Shown: positions 35,110-44,819 of the stretch, piece after piece | Layout of the letters: each line of letters opens with the position of its first letter | Numbering within the stretch: the stretch's first letter is position 1 | Assembly: GCA_948567375.1 (NCBI GenBank) | Contig: OX419758.1 | Coordinates: 48,427,001 to 48,491,000 of the forward strand | Direction of reading: 5' to 3' | DNA from: Lunularia cruciata | Lineage: Eukaryota; Streptophyta; Marchantiopsida; Lunulariales; Lunulariaceae | DNA: 64,000 nt | Position numbers and translations under genes: made by a program | The notes under the pieces: generated by a model | What the model was told of the DNA's origin: nothing | Seen by the model: only the letters and a program-made list of their open reading frames with translations | Database searches by the model: none

Positions 35110-36575
35110 AGATTTTGGCGTACAATTGATTCTATCTTAGAATCTAGAGGACCTCTCGTAGATGTTGTTTGTGTTCTGTCATTGTGCTACTATATACTAA
35201 GATATCATCCAAGAAGATGATAACAGACTTATCCAAGTATGGATGAAATATGTCATTCATTAGACTCATGAAAGTGGCAGGTGCATTGGTGAGGCCAAAA
35301 GGCATCACAAGATACTCAAAGTGGCCATACTTGGTTCAAAAGGCAGTTTTGTGCACATCCTCCTCTGCAATTCAGATTTGATTGTAACCGCTTCGTAAGT
35401 CCAATTTGGTGAAGTATCTTGCTCCATGGAGTTGGTCAAACAGGTCATCAATGCGAGGTAAGGGGTATTTTTTCTTCATTGTTTGCTGATTGAGACCCCG
35501 ATAGTCAATGCACATGCGCATTGTACCATCCTTCTTCTTCACAAACAAGATAGGGGCCCCATATGGTGTAATACCAAGGGTTGGCCATATGATCTAAATG
35601 TGAAATTCAGTTTGGTAACATCTAGAATGATGTTCTACATGATGGTAAAAATAGATCAGATAGAAGTATCACCAAAAGAGTACTTCTACAAATAGGGCAG
35701 AAACCGAAATAGACTTGAGAACCTTAGAACCAATAGCTAGACATATGATTTAAAGGTGAGAATTGGTTTGGTAACATCTGGAAGGATGTTACACATGATG
35801 GACTAAACAGATCAGAATGAGGTATCACCAAAAGGGGACTTCTACTAATAGAGTAGGAACCAAAATATACCTTAAATCTTTGAAGGCAATTTCGGAGGCC
35901 TAAACGGATGAATTAGGCCTCGAAAATATGCATAATCCCTCCCCTCACGGAGGAAAGGCTGGCCTTCCCTCCTCCCTGGGTTGTCTCATCGAGAGCTTTC
36001 CAACGGTACCTTACTCATGTGATTCTGAGATTCCTACAGGAAGATTCCCTAAAAGATTCCCTCCGGTCAAAACTTGTTTGACCAACCAGATAGGACCTAG
36101 ACCAGACAGGTCACCCATCCAAGTAAGTAATCCAAGGGTGGAGCTTGCTGACATGTCACCTATCTGTGTCCCTAATCCTATGGTGGAGCTTCCTTGGAGG
36201 AGATCCTCTTTGCCTATTTAATAAAGAGAAGGTGCTCCCTTGGGGCATCGAATGTTTGAGTGTGCAATCTGTGTTTTCTCTCTTCTCTTGTCCTTGGAGT
36301 ATTACATATGGTGATATGCTAGGTTGGATGAACCCTTTCTGCAACATCTCCTCAATTTGAGTCTTACACTCCTCCAACTCATGAGGTGATAAGCGATATG
36401 GGGCCTTACAAGGAGGCGTCTTCCCCGGAAGTGTCTCAATTTTGTGATCTACTTGCCTTTTTGGTGGTAATCCTGAGGGTAGATCATCGGGAAAGACATC
36501 TTGAAACTCATCCACCACATCCTTCAATTTCTCAAGAATTTGTCCATCAAGTTGTGCACTCTGGACTTCTCTTAT
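35110..36575 (-). pseudogene. Reverse transcriptase (element B), split by solo LTR
   Basis: The N-terminal part (36307-36575) includes [15 protein letters not shown] and CKAPYRLSP, breaking off at PSISPY. The C-terminal part (35110-35566) includes the [12 protein letters not shown] region and catalytic LDD. The inserted LTR occupies 35567-36306. A 208-codon open frame (36156-36782) therefore runs from protease and RT straight into antisense LTR sequence, giving a chimeric ORF. Confidence 0.88.
35567..36306 (+). repeat. RLG-1 long-form solo LTR nested in element B
   Basis: 740 bp, starting TGTAATACC and ending GTATTACA, with the perfect TATGG duplication on both sides (35562-35566 and 36307-36311). 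Orientation is opposite to element B. It shows that the long-LTR subfamily was still inserting after B arrived. Confidence 0.95.
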
Positions 36576-36990
36576 TAGACCCATAAAACATCTATCGGTC
36601 TTATAGACAGTTGCCGTTTCTACAACATATAGAGGCAGTTTCTGCCTGTGTGATTTTTCTTTAACCCCAATGATTGACCATTTGTGGTTTCTCACTACTT
36701 TCTTCCTCCAATCCACCACAGGGTTGTACTGCTCCATCCATGGCATGCCTAAAATTGCATCATAATGAGCTAATTGTATCACTTGCCACTCAATTGCTTC
36801 CTGATATTCTCCCGTAGAGAGGTTTACTCGTCTAGGTAATGATTCAATCCTCTCTGTTTACCCATTTGGTAACTCTACTTCTTCACTTCCATCTCTCTCT
36901 AGATCCATTCCCAATCTTATTGCAACAGAGCAAGACAAGAAATTCTCTATTGCTCCCGGATCTATTAATACTCTCACTTGATTACCTTCT
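36576..36990 (-). pseudogene. Aspartic protease region (element B)
   Basis: The minus strand reads VLIDPGAIENFLSCSVAIRL, then AILGMPWMEQYNPVVDWRK. This is the uninterrupted counterpart of the element A region that received the rRNA fragment. The catalytic loop is D-P-G instead of D-S/T-G. Confidence 0.78.
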
Positions 36991-37099
36991 AGGATTCCAT
37001 TCACGACAATCAATTGTGAGGTTGCCTTTTGAGATCGTTGCGCATTATTCTTCTTCCTTCCCTCGTTTCTTTGCTTCCTTATTGAGCCTGTAAGGCCGC

Positions 37100-38206
37100 G
37101 AGGTACATTTACTGGCGATCTTTGTTTTCCAAAGTGATTTCCACCTCCTCCTTGTCAATGTGCCTCTCCATGTTGTTCAAAGATTGCCTGAACGAAGGCC
37201 GAGGGCCTCTAGGGAAATGAGTGCAATAGTTGGTAGATATGTGCCCAATACGGCCACAATTGTAACAACGGCGTTGTTCTCCTCAAGTCCCTTCTCCTTG
37301 TAGGACTCCATCTCTTTGTTCTTCTGCCCGCCCCCGCTCCCCTTGAAGCGGCCGTGCTCCTTGATCTCAGAATCGAAGGTTGCCCAATTCCATCGGTACT
37401 GGTCCACCCATGTGTGACATTTCTGCCCGATAAGGTTGAGGTGGAGCTACTCCTTCACCTCCACCTAATGTTCATGTTATTCTCTGTGCACAAGCAATGG
37501 CTTCAAATACCATGCAAGGATTTTGCACCATGATTTCTTGGCGAATCCGCTCTTTCAACCCTCGTTTGAAATTGTCGAGAGCCTCTACTGGACTCATGTT
37601 GGTAATTGCGACTTGTAGATCTAGAAAAGCCTCCACATACTCTTGAACGCTATTCTTTTGTCTCAATCTCCATAGTCGGGTTTGAGCCATCTGCAAAGAA
37701 TCCACCGATTGGAAATTCTTCAGCAGTCCTTCTTGCATTGCTGTCCATGTGACCTCCCTTCTCTCTGCCAGCATGGATTGTTCCTAAGCATCATACCATG
37801 TGAGGGCTTTATCGGTCAAGTACCCACATGCAAACATGCCTGCAGCATGCTCTGTGATGGTTGTTGAGAATAATCAGAAATATCTATTCATTCTCAAGAT
37901 CCAATTTTCCACTACTCCCATCGAACGCTACCCCTTATAAGGTGTTGCAGGTTCAATGTTGCAGGTCTTCTTCATCCGAAGTAGCAATGTGGCTTCATCG
38001 TTGATAGGGTTCGTAGGCACGGATGCCTCTCCAAGTACTTTAGTCACAAGTACTGGGTTTTGAGACGGCTCTTCTTCTTGCATGGCTTGATCATTCCTAA
38101 GGATCTCCACTTGACTTTGTAATGTTTCCATGGTCATCTTAATCTCTTGAAATTCATTCAACATCCCTTGCATTCCTTGCACCAACTCTTGCAATTGCGG
38201 ATCCAT
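37100..38206 (-). pseudogene. Gag with zinc knuckle (element B)
   Basis: The ATG at 38206 (MDPQLQELVQGMQGMLNEF) starts a frame open to about 37928, with QEIKMTMETLQSQVEILRND. A second open stretch, 37472-37774, carries WTAMQEGLLKNFQSVDS, RLWRLRQKNSVQEYVEAFL and NPCMVFEAIACAQR. The knuckle near 37223-37268 reads CYNCGRIGHISTNYC. A few frameshifts separate the pieces. Gag would form the virus-like particle and bind the element RNA. Confidence 0.82.
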
Positions 38207-38239
38207 GGTTCCTGCAACACTCAATTCCTAATGTCTACT

Positions 38240-38443
38240 TCAATACAAAGTCAATATAATCACTCTGGAAGGCACACGAACTATTGGAACTACCATTGGG
38301 ACCTCAGAAGCTATCACTTGTTGATAATACTCCTCACCAAAATTCCTAACCACAAAATCTCTAAACATCAATTTTGGCCTCACTACATAACGGATTTCTA
38401 CTTGAGTGTTGAAAGGGAGAGGATTTGGGACATTCATATCCAT
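38240..38443 (-). CDS. Leader ORF2 (element B), conserved
   Basis: 67 codons, MDMNVPNPLPFNTQVEIRY to SRVIILTLY. It begins 4 nt after the stop of leader ORF1. After its stop the same frame continues, with one further stop, into the gag ATG at 38206. Orthologous in A and F. No known family is recognised. The close packing (ORF1, 4-nt gap, ORF2, 33-nt gap, gag) would require reinitiation or readthrough if all are translated from one RNA. Confidence 0.62.
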   Translation of the reverse strand: MDMNVPNPLPFNTQVEIRYVVRPKLMFRDFVVRNFGEEYYQQVIASEVPMVVPIVRVPSRVIILTLY

Positions 38444-38447
38444 TTTA

Positions 38448-38669
38448 TCACAATAGAATGTAGATTGTCAAATCCCTCTCTCTGTCATATATCACCACAG
38501 GTAGAATCATCGGGTTTGGTGAGTTCATCACTCTGTCCATGAATTCTGCATCAAAGTGATAAACTAATGATACCCTCATCTGCTCACGCTGGATATACAT
38601 AACCTTGATGTGGAATGGGTTTGAGAATGGAAAGCTAGGTGCGGAAAATTGGCCTCCCGGTGCATCCAT
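38448..38669 (-). CDS. Leader ORF1 (element B), conserved
   Basis: 73 codons beginning MDAPGGQFSAPSFPFSN, with REQMRVSLVYHFDAEF and NPMILPVVIYDRERDLTIY, ending YILL. An in-frame stop lies five codons upstream of this ATG, supporting the start. Counterparts exist in A (start lost) and F. The C-terminal half resembles leader ORF2 in the spacing of P-M-hydrophobic-P-hydrophobic and the hydrophobic tail. Function unknown. Confidence 0.6.
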   Translation of the reverse strand: MDAPGGQFSAPSFPFSNPFHIKVMYIQREQMRVSLVYHFDAEFMDRVMNSPNPMILPVVIYDRERDLTIYILL

Positions 38670-38796
38670 CCCATCCGCTCTCTAAAGTCCTTCCTAAGTC
38701 TAGCAACTACTCTATGTTCTCCACCTCAAATTACTCAGTTTCAGTAGTTCGTGCTATTCCAAGAGGGGTGATCCACTCTCTTGGACTAAAACACTC

Positions 38797-38808
38797 GCTC
38801 TGATATCA
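38797..38808 (-). other. Primer-binding site (mutated) of element B
   Basis: The minus strand reads TGATATCAGAGC, one change from the tRNA-iMet complement TGGTATCAGAGC of element A, at the same offset from the LTR. Confidence 0.85.
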
Positions 38809-38809
38809 T

Positions 38810-39552
38810 TGTAATACTCCGAGGACAAGAGAAGAGAGAAAACACAGATTGCACACTCAAACAATCGATGCCCCAAGGGAGCACCTTCTCTTTATTATAT
38901 AGGCAAAGAGGATCTCTCCCAAGGAAGCTCCACCATAGGATTAGGGACACAGATAGGTGACATGTCAGCAAGCTCCACCCTTGGATTACTTACTTGGATG
39001 GGTGACATGTCTGGTCTAGGTCCTATCTGGTTGGTCAAACAAGCTTTGACCGGAGGGAATCTTTTAGGGAATCTTCCTGTAAGAATCTCAGAATCACGTG
39101 AGTAAGGTACCATTGGAAAGCTCTTGACGAGACAAAGCAGGAGGAGGGAAGGCCAGCCTTTCTCTCCATTAGAGGGGGGCAGAATCTGCACATTTTCAAG
39201 GCCTAATTCATCCGTTTAGGCCTCCGAAATTGCCTTCAAAGATTTCAGGCATATTTCGGTTCCTACTCTATTAGTAGAAGTCCTCTTTTGGTGATACCTC
39301 TTTCTGATCTGTTTAGTCCATCATGTGTAACATCCTTCTAGATGTTACCAAACCAATTCTCACCTTTAAATCATATGTCTAGCTATTGGTTCTAAGGTTC
39401 TCAAGTCTATTTTGGTTTCTGCCCTATTAGTAGAAGTACTCTTTTGGTGATACTTCTATCTGATCTATTTCAACCATCATGTATAACATCATTCTAGATG
39501 TTACCAAACCAAATTTCACATCTAGATTATATGGCTAGCTCTTGGTATTACA
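38810..39552 (-). repeat. Element B 5' LTR (743 bp)
   Basis: Pairs with 32188-32930 and has intact TGTAATAC...GTATTACA ends. The AGTTG duplication follows at 39553-39557. Confidence 0.95.
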
Positions 39553-39557
39553 AGTTG

Positions 39558-39787
39558 AGAGTAAGCGGAAGATTTGGTGGTCAGCCAACTATAGAGAAGG
39601 TAGGTTAGGTGTTGTCCAGGTTCAAAAGTTGAGTTTGTAGGCATTGTCTGGAGTTAAAGGTTGCCAAAATTGCTCTAGCTAGTGCTCAAGTTGGTGAAAC
39701 GTGGGCAAATTTGGAGAGTGTTTGTGAGATTTGGAGAAGGTTCAAATTGGTAAGAAAGAAAGGCCTCATTTCGTTGAATTTTGGCAT
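39558..39787. other. Spacer, nothing recognised
   Basis: The right flank of element B, continuous with 31451-32182 before that insertion. It ends at the next solo LTR. Confidence 0.5.
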
Positions 39788-40369
39788 TGTAATACAAATA
39801 GTTAGACATATTATCTAGAGGTGAAAATTGACTTATTAACATCTAGAAGGATGTTCCGTATGATGGGCTAGGTAGATCAGATAGAAGTGTCACCAAAAGA
39901 GTACTTCTATTAATAAGGCAAAAGCTGAAAATAACTTGAAAAATTTAGAGCCAATTTTGGAGGTCTAAACGGATGAATTAGACCTTGAAAATATAATCGT
40001 TTATCAACTTCTAGTGAAAAGGTTTGCCTTCTCCCTCCATGGTTTGTCTCATTGAGAGGTTTCCAATGGTACCTCACCCATGTGATTTTGAGCTTCATAC
40101 AAGGAGATTCTCTAAAGATTCTCTCTGGTCAAACCTATTTCACCGACTAGATATGACAAAGACCAACACGTCACCCATCCAAGCAACTAATCTAAGGGTG
40201 CAACTTGCTAATATGTCACCAATCCTTGTATCTGATCCAATGGTAGAGCTTCCTTTGCTATATAATAAATAGAAGGTGCTCCTTTGGAGCATCAGAGGAT
40301 TGAGTATGAAGTTTATGTTTTCTCTCTTGTATCTCTCTTTGAGAGTTCTATTGTCTTCAAAGTATTAAA
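39788..40369 (+). repeat. RLG-1 short-form solo LTR
   Basis: 582 bp, beginning TGTAATAC and ending GTATTAAA (expected GTATTACA), flanked by GGCAT and AGCAT (one mismatch). It resembles the LTRs of C and F and lacks the U3 duplication. Degenerate, so an older insertion. Confidence 0.82.
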
Positions 40370-40377
40370 AGCATGTA

Positions 40378-40511
40378 GAGGTTTCATGGTATAGGGATGT
40401 GAGCTAGAGCGGCTACAAAGGCCTAGAAGGACTAGTAACATTTAGAGGCTTCAAGGCATAAGGATGTGAGCTAGAGAGGCTACAAAGGGCTAGTAAGCCA
40501 ACTTGGTGGCG
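40378..40511. repeat. 67-bp tandem duplication
   Basis: Two adjacent units starting GAGGTTTCATGG (40378) and GAGGCTTCAAGG (40445) share GGATGTGAGCTAGAG and GGCTACAAAGG. It lies in unassigned DNA, possibly the 5' part of element E. Confidence 0.75.
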
Positions 40512-40793
40512 TAAGGTTAGGTAGTTAAGATGAGTTTTTGGTAGTTGTTGGTCATCTTTTGGCAAAAAATTTCCACCCTTCTAGATTGTATAAATAGGTT
40601 TTGAATTGCAGATCTATGGTTCCTACACTAGTCCACCTTCACTTGTTGTCTTAGTGACTAGTAGATTGATACAGATACATATATAATATTGGCTAGGAGA
40701 GGTAGTTTGATCATATCTTTGGTGATCTTTGTAGCTTAAGAGTATGTAGACATTCCTATTATGTCAAATACCAAATGGTGATAGAGTTAGTTA
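40512..40793. other. Unassigned AT-rich DNA with TATA-like motif
   Basis: Contains GTATAAATAGG near 40587, a good core-promoter match, but no gene follows directly. It could be a fragment of an old LTR belonging to element E; this is inference only. Confidence 0.3.
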
Positions 40794-40798
40794 GGTGT

Positions 40799-41291
40799 TG
40801 TAACAATATGGAATTTATATATAAGTTAGTAAAGACTAATGAAGTAACAAATAGGCCAAATTAGCCAAGAATTATAAGAATATTCTAGAAGCATCTAGGA
40901 AGCTATTTGGTACCTTCCAAGTATTGGGTAATGTGCATGCCAAGTGGTGACTTCTAGGAGCAAGCTTCTTGGCTAGCTTAGTTTGCATGCCAAGTAGATG
41001 ATTTCTAGAAAGAGGCTTCTTGGGAAGCTTCCAGACTAGCTTAGCTTGCATGCTAAGTGTGCAGTTTCTATAAGAAAACCTCTTGAGAAGCTTCTTGGTT
41101 AACTTGGCTTGCACTCTAAGAAGGCGGCTTTTAGGAAGTTTCTTGAGAAAATTTTCATGAACCTTGTATACTTTCTATAAATACCAAAGCCCAAGCTCAT
41201 GCTAGGCATTTAGAGTTTCCCTCATTCAAGAGTCCCAATGTGATATTTCACTCTAATCTTCCATTCCTATTTCTCTCCTTGGTCTTTTCTA
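40799..41291 (+). repeat. RLG-2 solo LTR
   Basis: 493 bp, starting TGTAACAATATGGAA and ending in a mutated GGTCTTTTCTA, with a perfect GGTGT duplication (40794-40798 and 41292-41296). It holds CTTGGCTAGCTTAG, GGAAGCTTCC and TTCTAGAA subrepeats typical of the family. It is longer than the 412-bp form because it carries one more internal subrepeat. Confidence 0.9.
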
Positions 41292-41396
41292 GGTGTTGAT
41301 TTATTAGATGGAGGGTTTTGTTTAAACTTCTTGTGATTGGAGTCCCTCTATTCTCTACTTCTTGTTTATGCACCATGTTTGTGTGTGGTACCCTAA

Positions 41397-41979
41397 TATA
41401 ATACCAATAGCTAGACATATTATCTAAAGGTGAAAATTGGCTTGATAACATTCTGAAGGATGTTATGTATGATAGACTTGGTAGATCAAATAGAGATTTC
41501 ACCAAAAGAGTACTTTTACTAATGAAGTAGGGGCCAAAAATAACCTAAAAACTTTAAAGCCAATTTTGAAGGCCTAAATGGATGAATTAGGCCTTGAAAG
41601 TGTATGTATTCTTGCTTTAGGGGAGATATGGTTGGCCTTCCCTCCCCCTTATTTGTCTCATTAAGAGCTTTCTAATTATATCTCATCTATGCGATTTTGA
41701 GATTCTTATAGGAAGATTCCCTCTAATTGAAGATGGTTTGATCAACAAGATAGGATCAAAACAAACATATTACACTTGCATAAAACTAATCTAAGGGTAT
41801 AGCTTGCTAACATGTCACTATGTATGTATTTGATCCAAGGGTGTAGCTTCATTTGAGGGAATTCTCTTTGCTGTATAATAAAGTCAAGGTGCTCCTTTGG
41901 GACATTGGAGTATTGAGTGTGAAGTTTTGTGTTTCTTCTCTTGTGTTTCTCTTAAGGTGTTATATCTTGGAAGATTAAA
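41397..41979 (+). repeat. Element F 5' LTR (short form)
   Basis: Begins TATAATACCAATAGC (TG mutated to TA) and ends near AAGATTAAA. The primer-binding site follows immediately. Confidence 0.8.
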
Positions 41980-41980
41980 A

Positions 41981-41993
41981 TGGTATTTGAGCA
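41981..41993 (+). other. Primer-binding site (degenerate) of element F
   Basis: TGGTATTTGAGCA differs at two visible positions from the tRNA-iMet complement. The downstream text CCAAGAGAATGGATCACC matches the leader of A and B. Confidence 0.75.
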
Positions 41994-42100
41994 TGTGTTT
42001 CAATCCAAGAGAATGGATCACCTCTCTTGGAAGAACATGGTCTACTAAGATTGAGTAATTTTGAGGAGAGAAACCATAATGTAATTGATAGATTAGGAAT

Positions 42101-42519
42101 GTGTTAGAGAGAGATGGAATAGAGATTCCAAGAGGAAAATATCCAACACTTGGCTTTCCATTCTTGAATCCATTTCACATGAAGATTATGTGCATCCAAC
42201 ATGAGCAAGTGAGAGTATATCTCATGTTCCATAGTGATAAATTCACCAAATTTGATGATATTTCTTGTGGTGATCACAATAGAAAGTGAGATATGATGAT
42301 CTATATTTTTTTATGATGGATCTAAATATACCAAATCCTCTCCCTTTCAACACTCAAGTAAAAATCCATTATGTGGTTAACCCAAAATTAATATTAAGAG
42401 AATTCATAGTCCACAATTTTGGTTAGGAATATTATCAATGAGTGATAGTGTCTAAAGTCCCAATGGTAGTCCCAATAGTTTGTACTCCCTCTCAAGTGAT
42501 CATATTAACTCTCTATTGA
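42101..42519 (+). pseudogene. Leader ORF1 and ORF2 (element F)
   Basis: ORF1 counterpart at 42101-42289 (LERDGIEIPRGKYPTLGF, HEQVRVYLMFHSDKF). ORF2 counterpart at 42316-42519 begins MDLNIPNPLPFNTQVKI, contains two stops and ends SQVIILTLY then stop, exactly as in A and B. Preservation of both frames, and of the ORF2 start and stop, in this old copy supports a real protein in the ancestral element. Confidence 0.6.
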
Positions 42520-42548
42520 AGTAGGAAGTAGCAATTGAGTAGTTGCTA

Positions 42549-43740
42549 TATATGAATCATGGATCAGTAGTTGCAAGAAATGATGCAAAGGATGCTGAAT
42601 GAGTTTTGAGAGATCAAGATGACCATGGAGGCATTGCAAAGTCACACAAGAATTATTAGGCAATGCACAAAAGGGATTTTTCCTAAAACCCAATACAAGT
42701 AGCTAAAGTACATAAAGAATCACTCATGCTAATGACACAAATCTCAGTCAACAATGAGGTCACATTGTTACAATGGATGAAGAAAACATGCATTATCAAA
42801 CATTAGAAGGAACAATGTTCCATGGAGTAGTGGGGAACTAGATTTCAAAAATGAATTAATACTTTTGATTGTTCATAACTAAAATCACCAATCCTTCAGT
42901 AGGCATGTTTGCATGTGGGTGATTAATTGGTAAGGCCCTCACATGTTACTTATGCTTAGGAACAATCTATGTTGGCAAAAGGAAAAGAGGTCACTTGGAT
43001 GGCCATGCAAGAAGGACTATTGAAGAACTTCTAATCTGTGGATTTTATGTAGATGGCCTGAACTTGACTATGGAGGTTGAAGCAAAAGAATATTCTAGAA
43101 GAGTACATAGAGGCATCCCTTGATCTACAGGTTGCAATAATTGACATGAGTCAAGTAGAAGCTCTGAACAATTTCAAATGAGTGTTAAAAGAGCAAATTT
43201 GCCAAAAAGTAATGGTACAAAACCCTTGCACGGTTTTTGAAGCCATTGCTTGTGCTCAAAGAATAGCAAGGGCACTTGGAGGAGGTGAAGGAGTAGTCGT
43301 GACTCAACATTATTGGGCCAAAACACAACACTTTGGTGGACTAATCCCTATGGAATTGGGTAACATCTGGTTCCAAGAACAAGGAGCATGACCATTCCAA
43401 GGAGAACGGAGATGGGTCAAAGAAAGGAGAGATGAGGTCCCACAAGGGAAAGGGACTCAAGCAAAAAAATGCCATTGTTACAATTGGGGCTGAGTTTGGT
43501 ACCTAGCCATCAATTATCACACTTGTTTTCCTAAAGGCCCTTGGCCTCCATACAAACAATCTTTGAACAACATGGGAGGAGGATTGAAGAGAAGGATGCA
43601 AAAATCACATCAAAATACAAAGTTTGCTAGTAAATGTACTTTGCGGACTTATTGGCTCAATGGAGAAGCAAAAAAGTGAGGGAATGAAGAAGCAAGTGCA
43701 TAGAGATTGAGGAAGACAAACTCATAATTTATTGTCTTAG
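42549..43740 (+). pseudogene. Gag region (element F)
   Basis: Starts at an ATG giving MDQ, stop, LQEMMQRMLNEF and continues with EIKMTMEALQ. There is an open piece at 43182-43391 (CQKVMVQNPCTVFEAIACAQ). The knuckle near 43470-43520 is degenerate (CHCYNWG). Confidence 0.7.
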
Positions 43741-44810
43741 ATGGAGTCCTAGAAGGTGAGAGTATCAATGAGAGTATTGATGTCTATCAATACTCTCACC
43801 CTAGAGCAATAGAGAATTTCTTGTCTTGTTTTGTTGCAATAAGGTTGGAGATGGATCTAGAGAAGGATGAGAATGAAGAAGTTTAATTACCTAATGGATA
43901 GATAAAGAGGATTGAGTCATTACCTGGTAGCACTCTTTGTAGGAGAGTATCAAAAAGCAATTGAGTGGCGAGTGATACAATTAGCTCATTATGATGCAAT
44001 CTTAGATATGCATGGATGGAGCACTACAATCCACAATTGATTGGAGGAAGAAAGTAGTGATAACTCACCAATAGAAGATCATTGGGGTTAAAGAGAGAGT
44101 GCACAAACAAGAATTACCTCTCTATGCCATAGGGATAACAACTAAATATAAGATAGATAGATGTTTCATGGGCCTAATAAGAGAAGTCTAGAGTACACAA
44201 CTTTATGGACAAGGTCCTAAGAAATTGAAAGATTTGGCCAATGAGTTTCAACATGTCTTCCCAAATAACATACCCTCATGATTACCACCAAAAAGTAGAG
44301 TAGAGCATAAAATCAAGATAATTTTTAGGAAGGCACCTCCTTGTAAGGCCTCAAATCATCTATCATCTCATGAGTTGGAGGAGTTTAAGGCTCAAATCAA
44401 GGATCACCATATGGGGCTCAGATCTTGTTTGTGAAGAAGGAAGACGCTACAATATGCATGTGCATTGACTATCAAGGCCTAAATCAACAAATAATGAAGA
44501 ACAAATACTCCTTATCTCGCATGGATGACTTGTTTGATAAACTTAATGGATCAAGATATTTCACCAAACTTGATCTACGGAGCGGTTACAACCAAATCCG
44601 GATCGCAAAAGAATATGTGTGAAAAATTACCTTTTGAACAAGGTATGGCCACTTTGAGTTACATGGTGATGCTATTTGGCCTCACTAATGCACCTACCAC
44701 TTTCATAAGTTTGATGAATGACAGATTTTAACCATATTGGATAATTTTGTTTATCATTTTCCTAGATCACATTCTTGTCTATAGTAGAACAATGATGGAA
44801 CACAACCAAT
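43741..44810 (+). pseudogene. Protease and reverse transcriptase (element F)
   Basis: The protease loop region (43755-43810) is rearranged by an inverted duplication around GAGTATTGAT, leaving RAIENFLSC downstream. RT motifs follow: [36 protein letters not shown] and [17 protein letters not shown]. The catalytic FLDD reads FLDH near 44758-44769, so the second Asp is lost. Several frameshifts occur. Confidence 0.8.
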
Positions 44811-44819
44811 TCTATCATA

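Larger units (their letters stand above)
32188..39552 (-). mobile_element. Element B: RLG-1 chromovirus with nested solo LTR
   Basis: LTRs at 32188-32930 and 38810-39552 are flanked by the perfect 5-bp duplication AGTTG (32183-32187 and 39553-39557). The internal order on the minus strand is the same as in element A. Element B keeps leader ORF1, leader ORF2 and the start of gag open, so it is the best guide to the family's 5' organisation. Its RT is split by a 740-bp solo LTR in the opposite orientation (35567-36306, TSD TATGG). The last bases of the 3' LTR are TATTATA rather than TATTACA. Confidence 0.95.
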
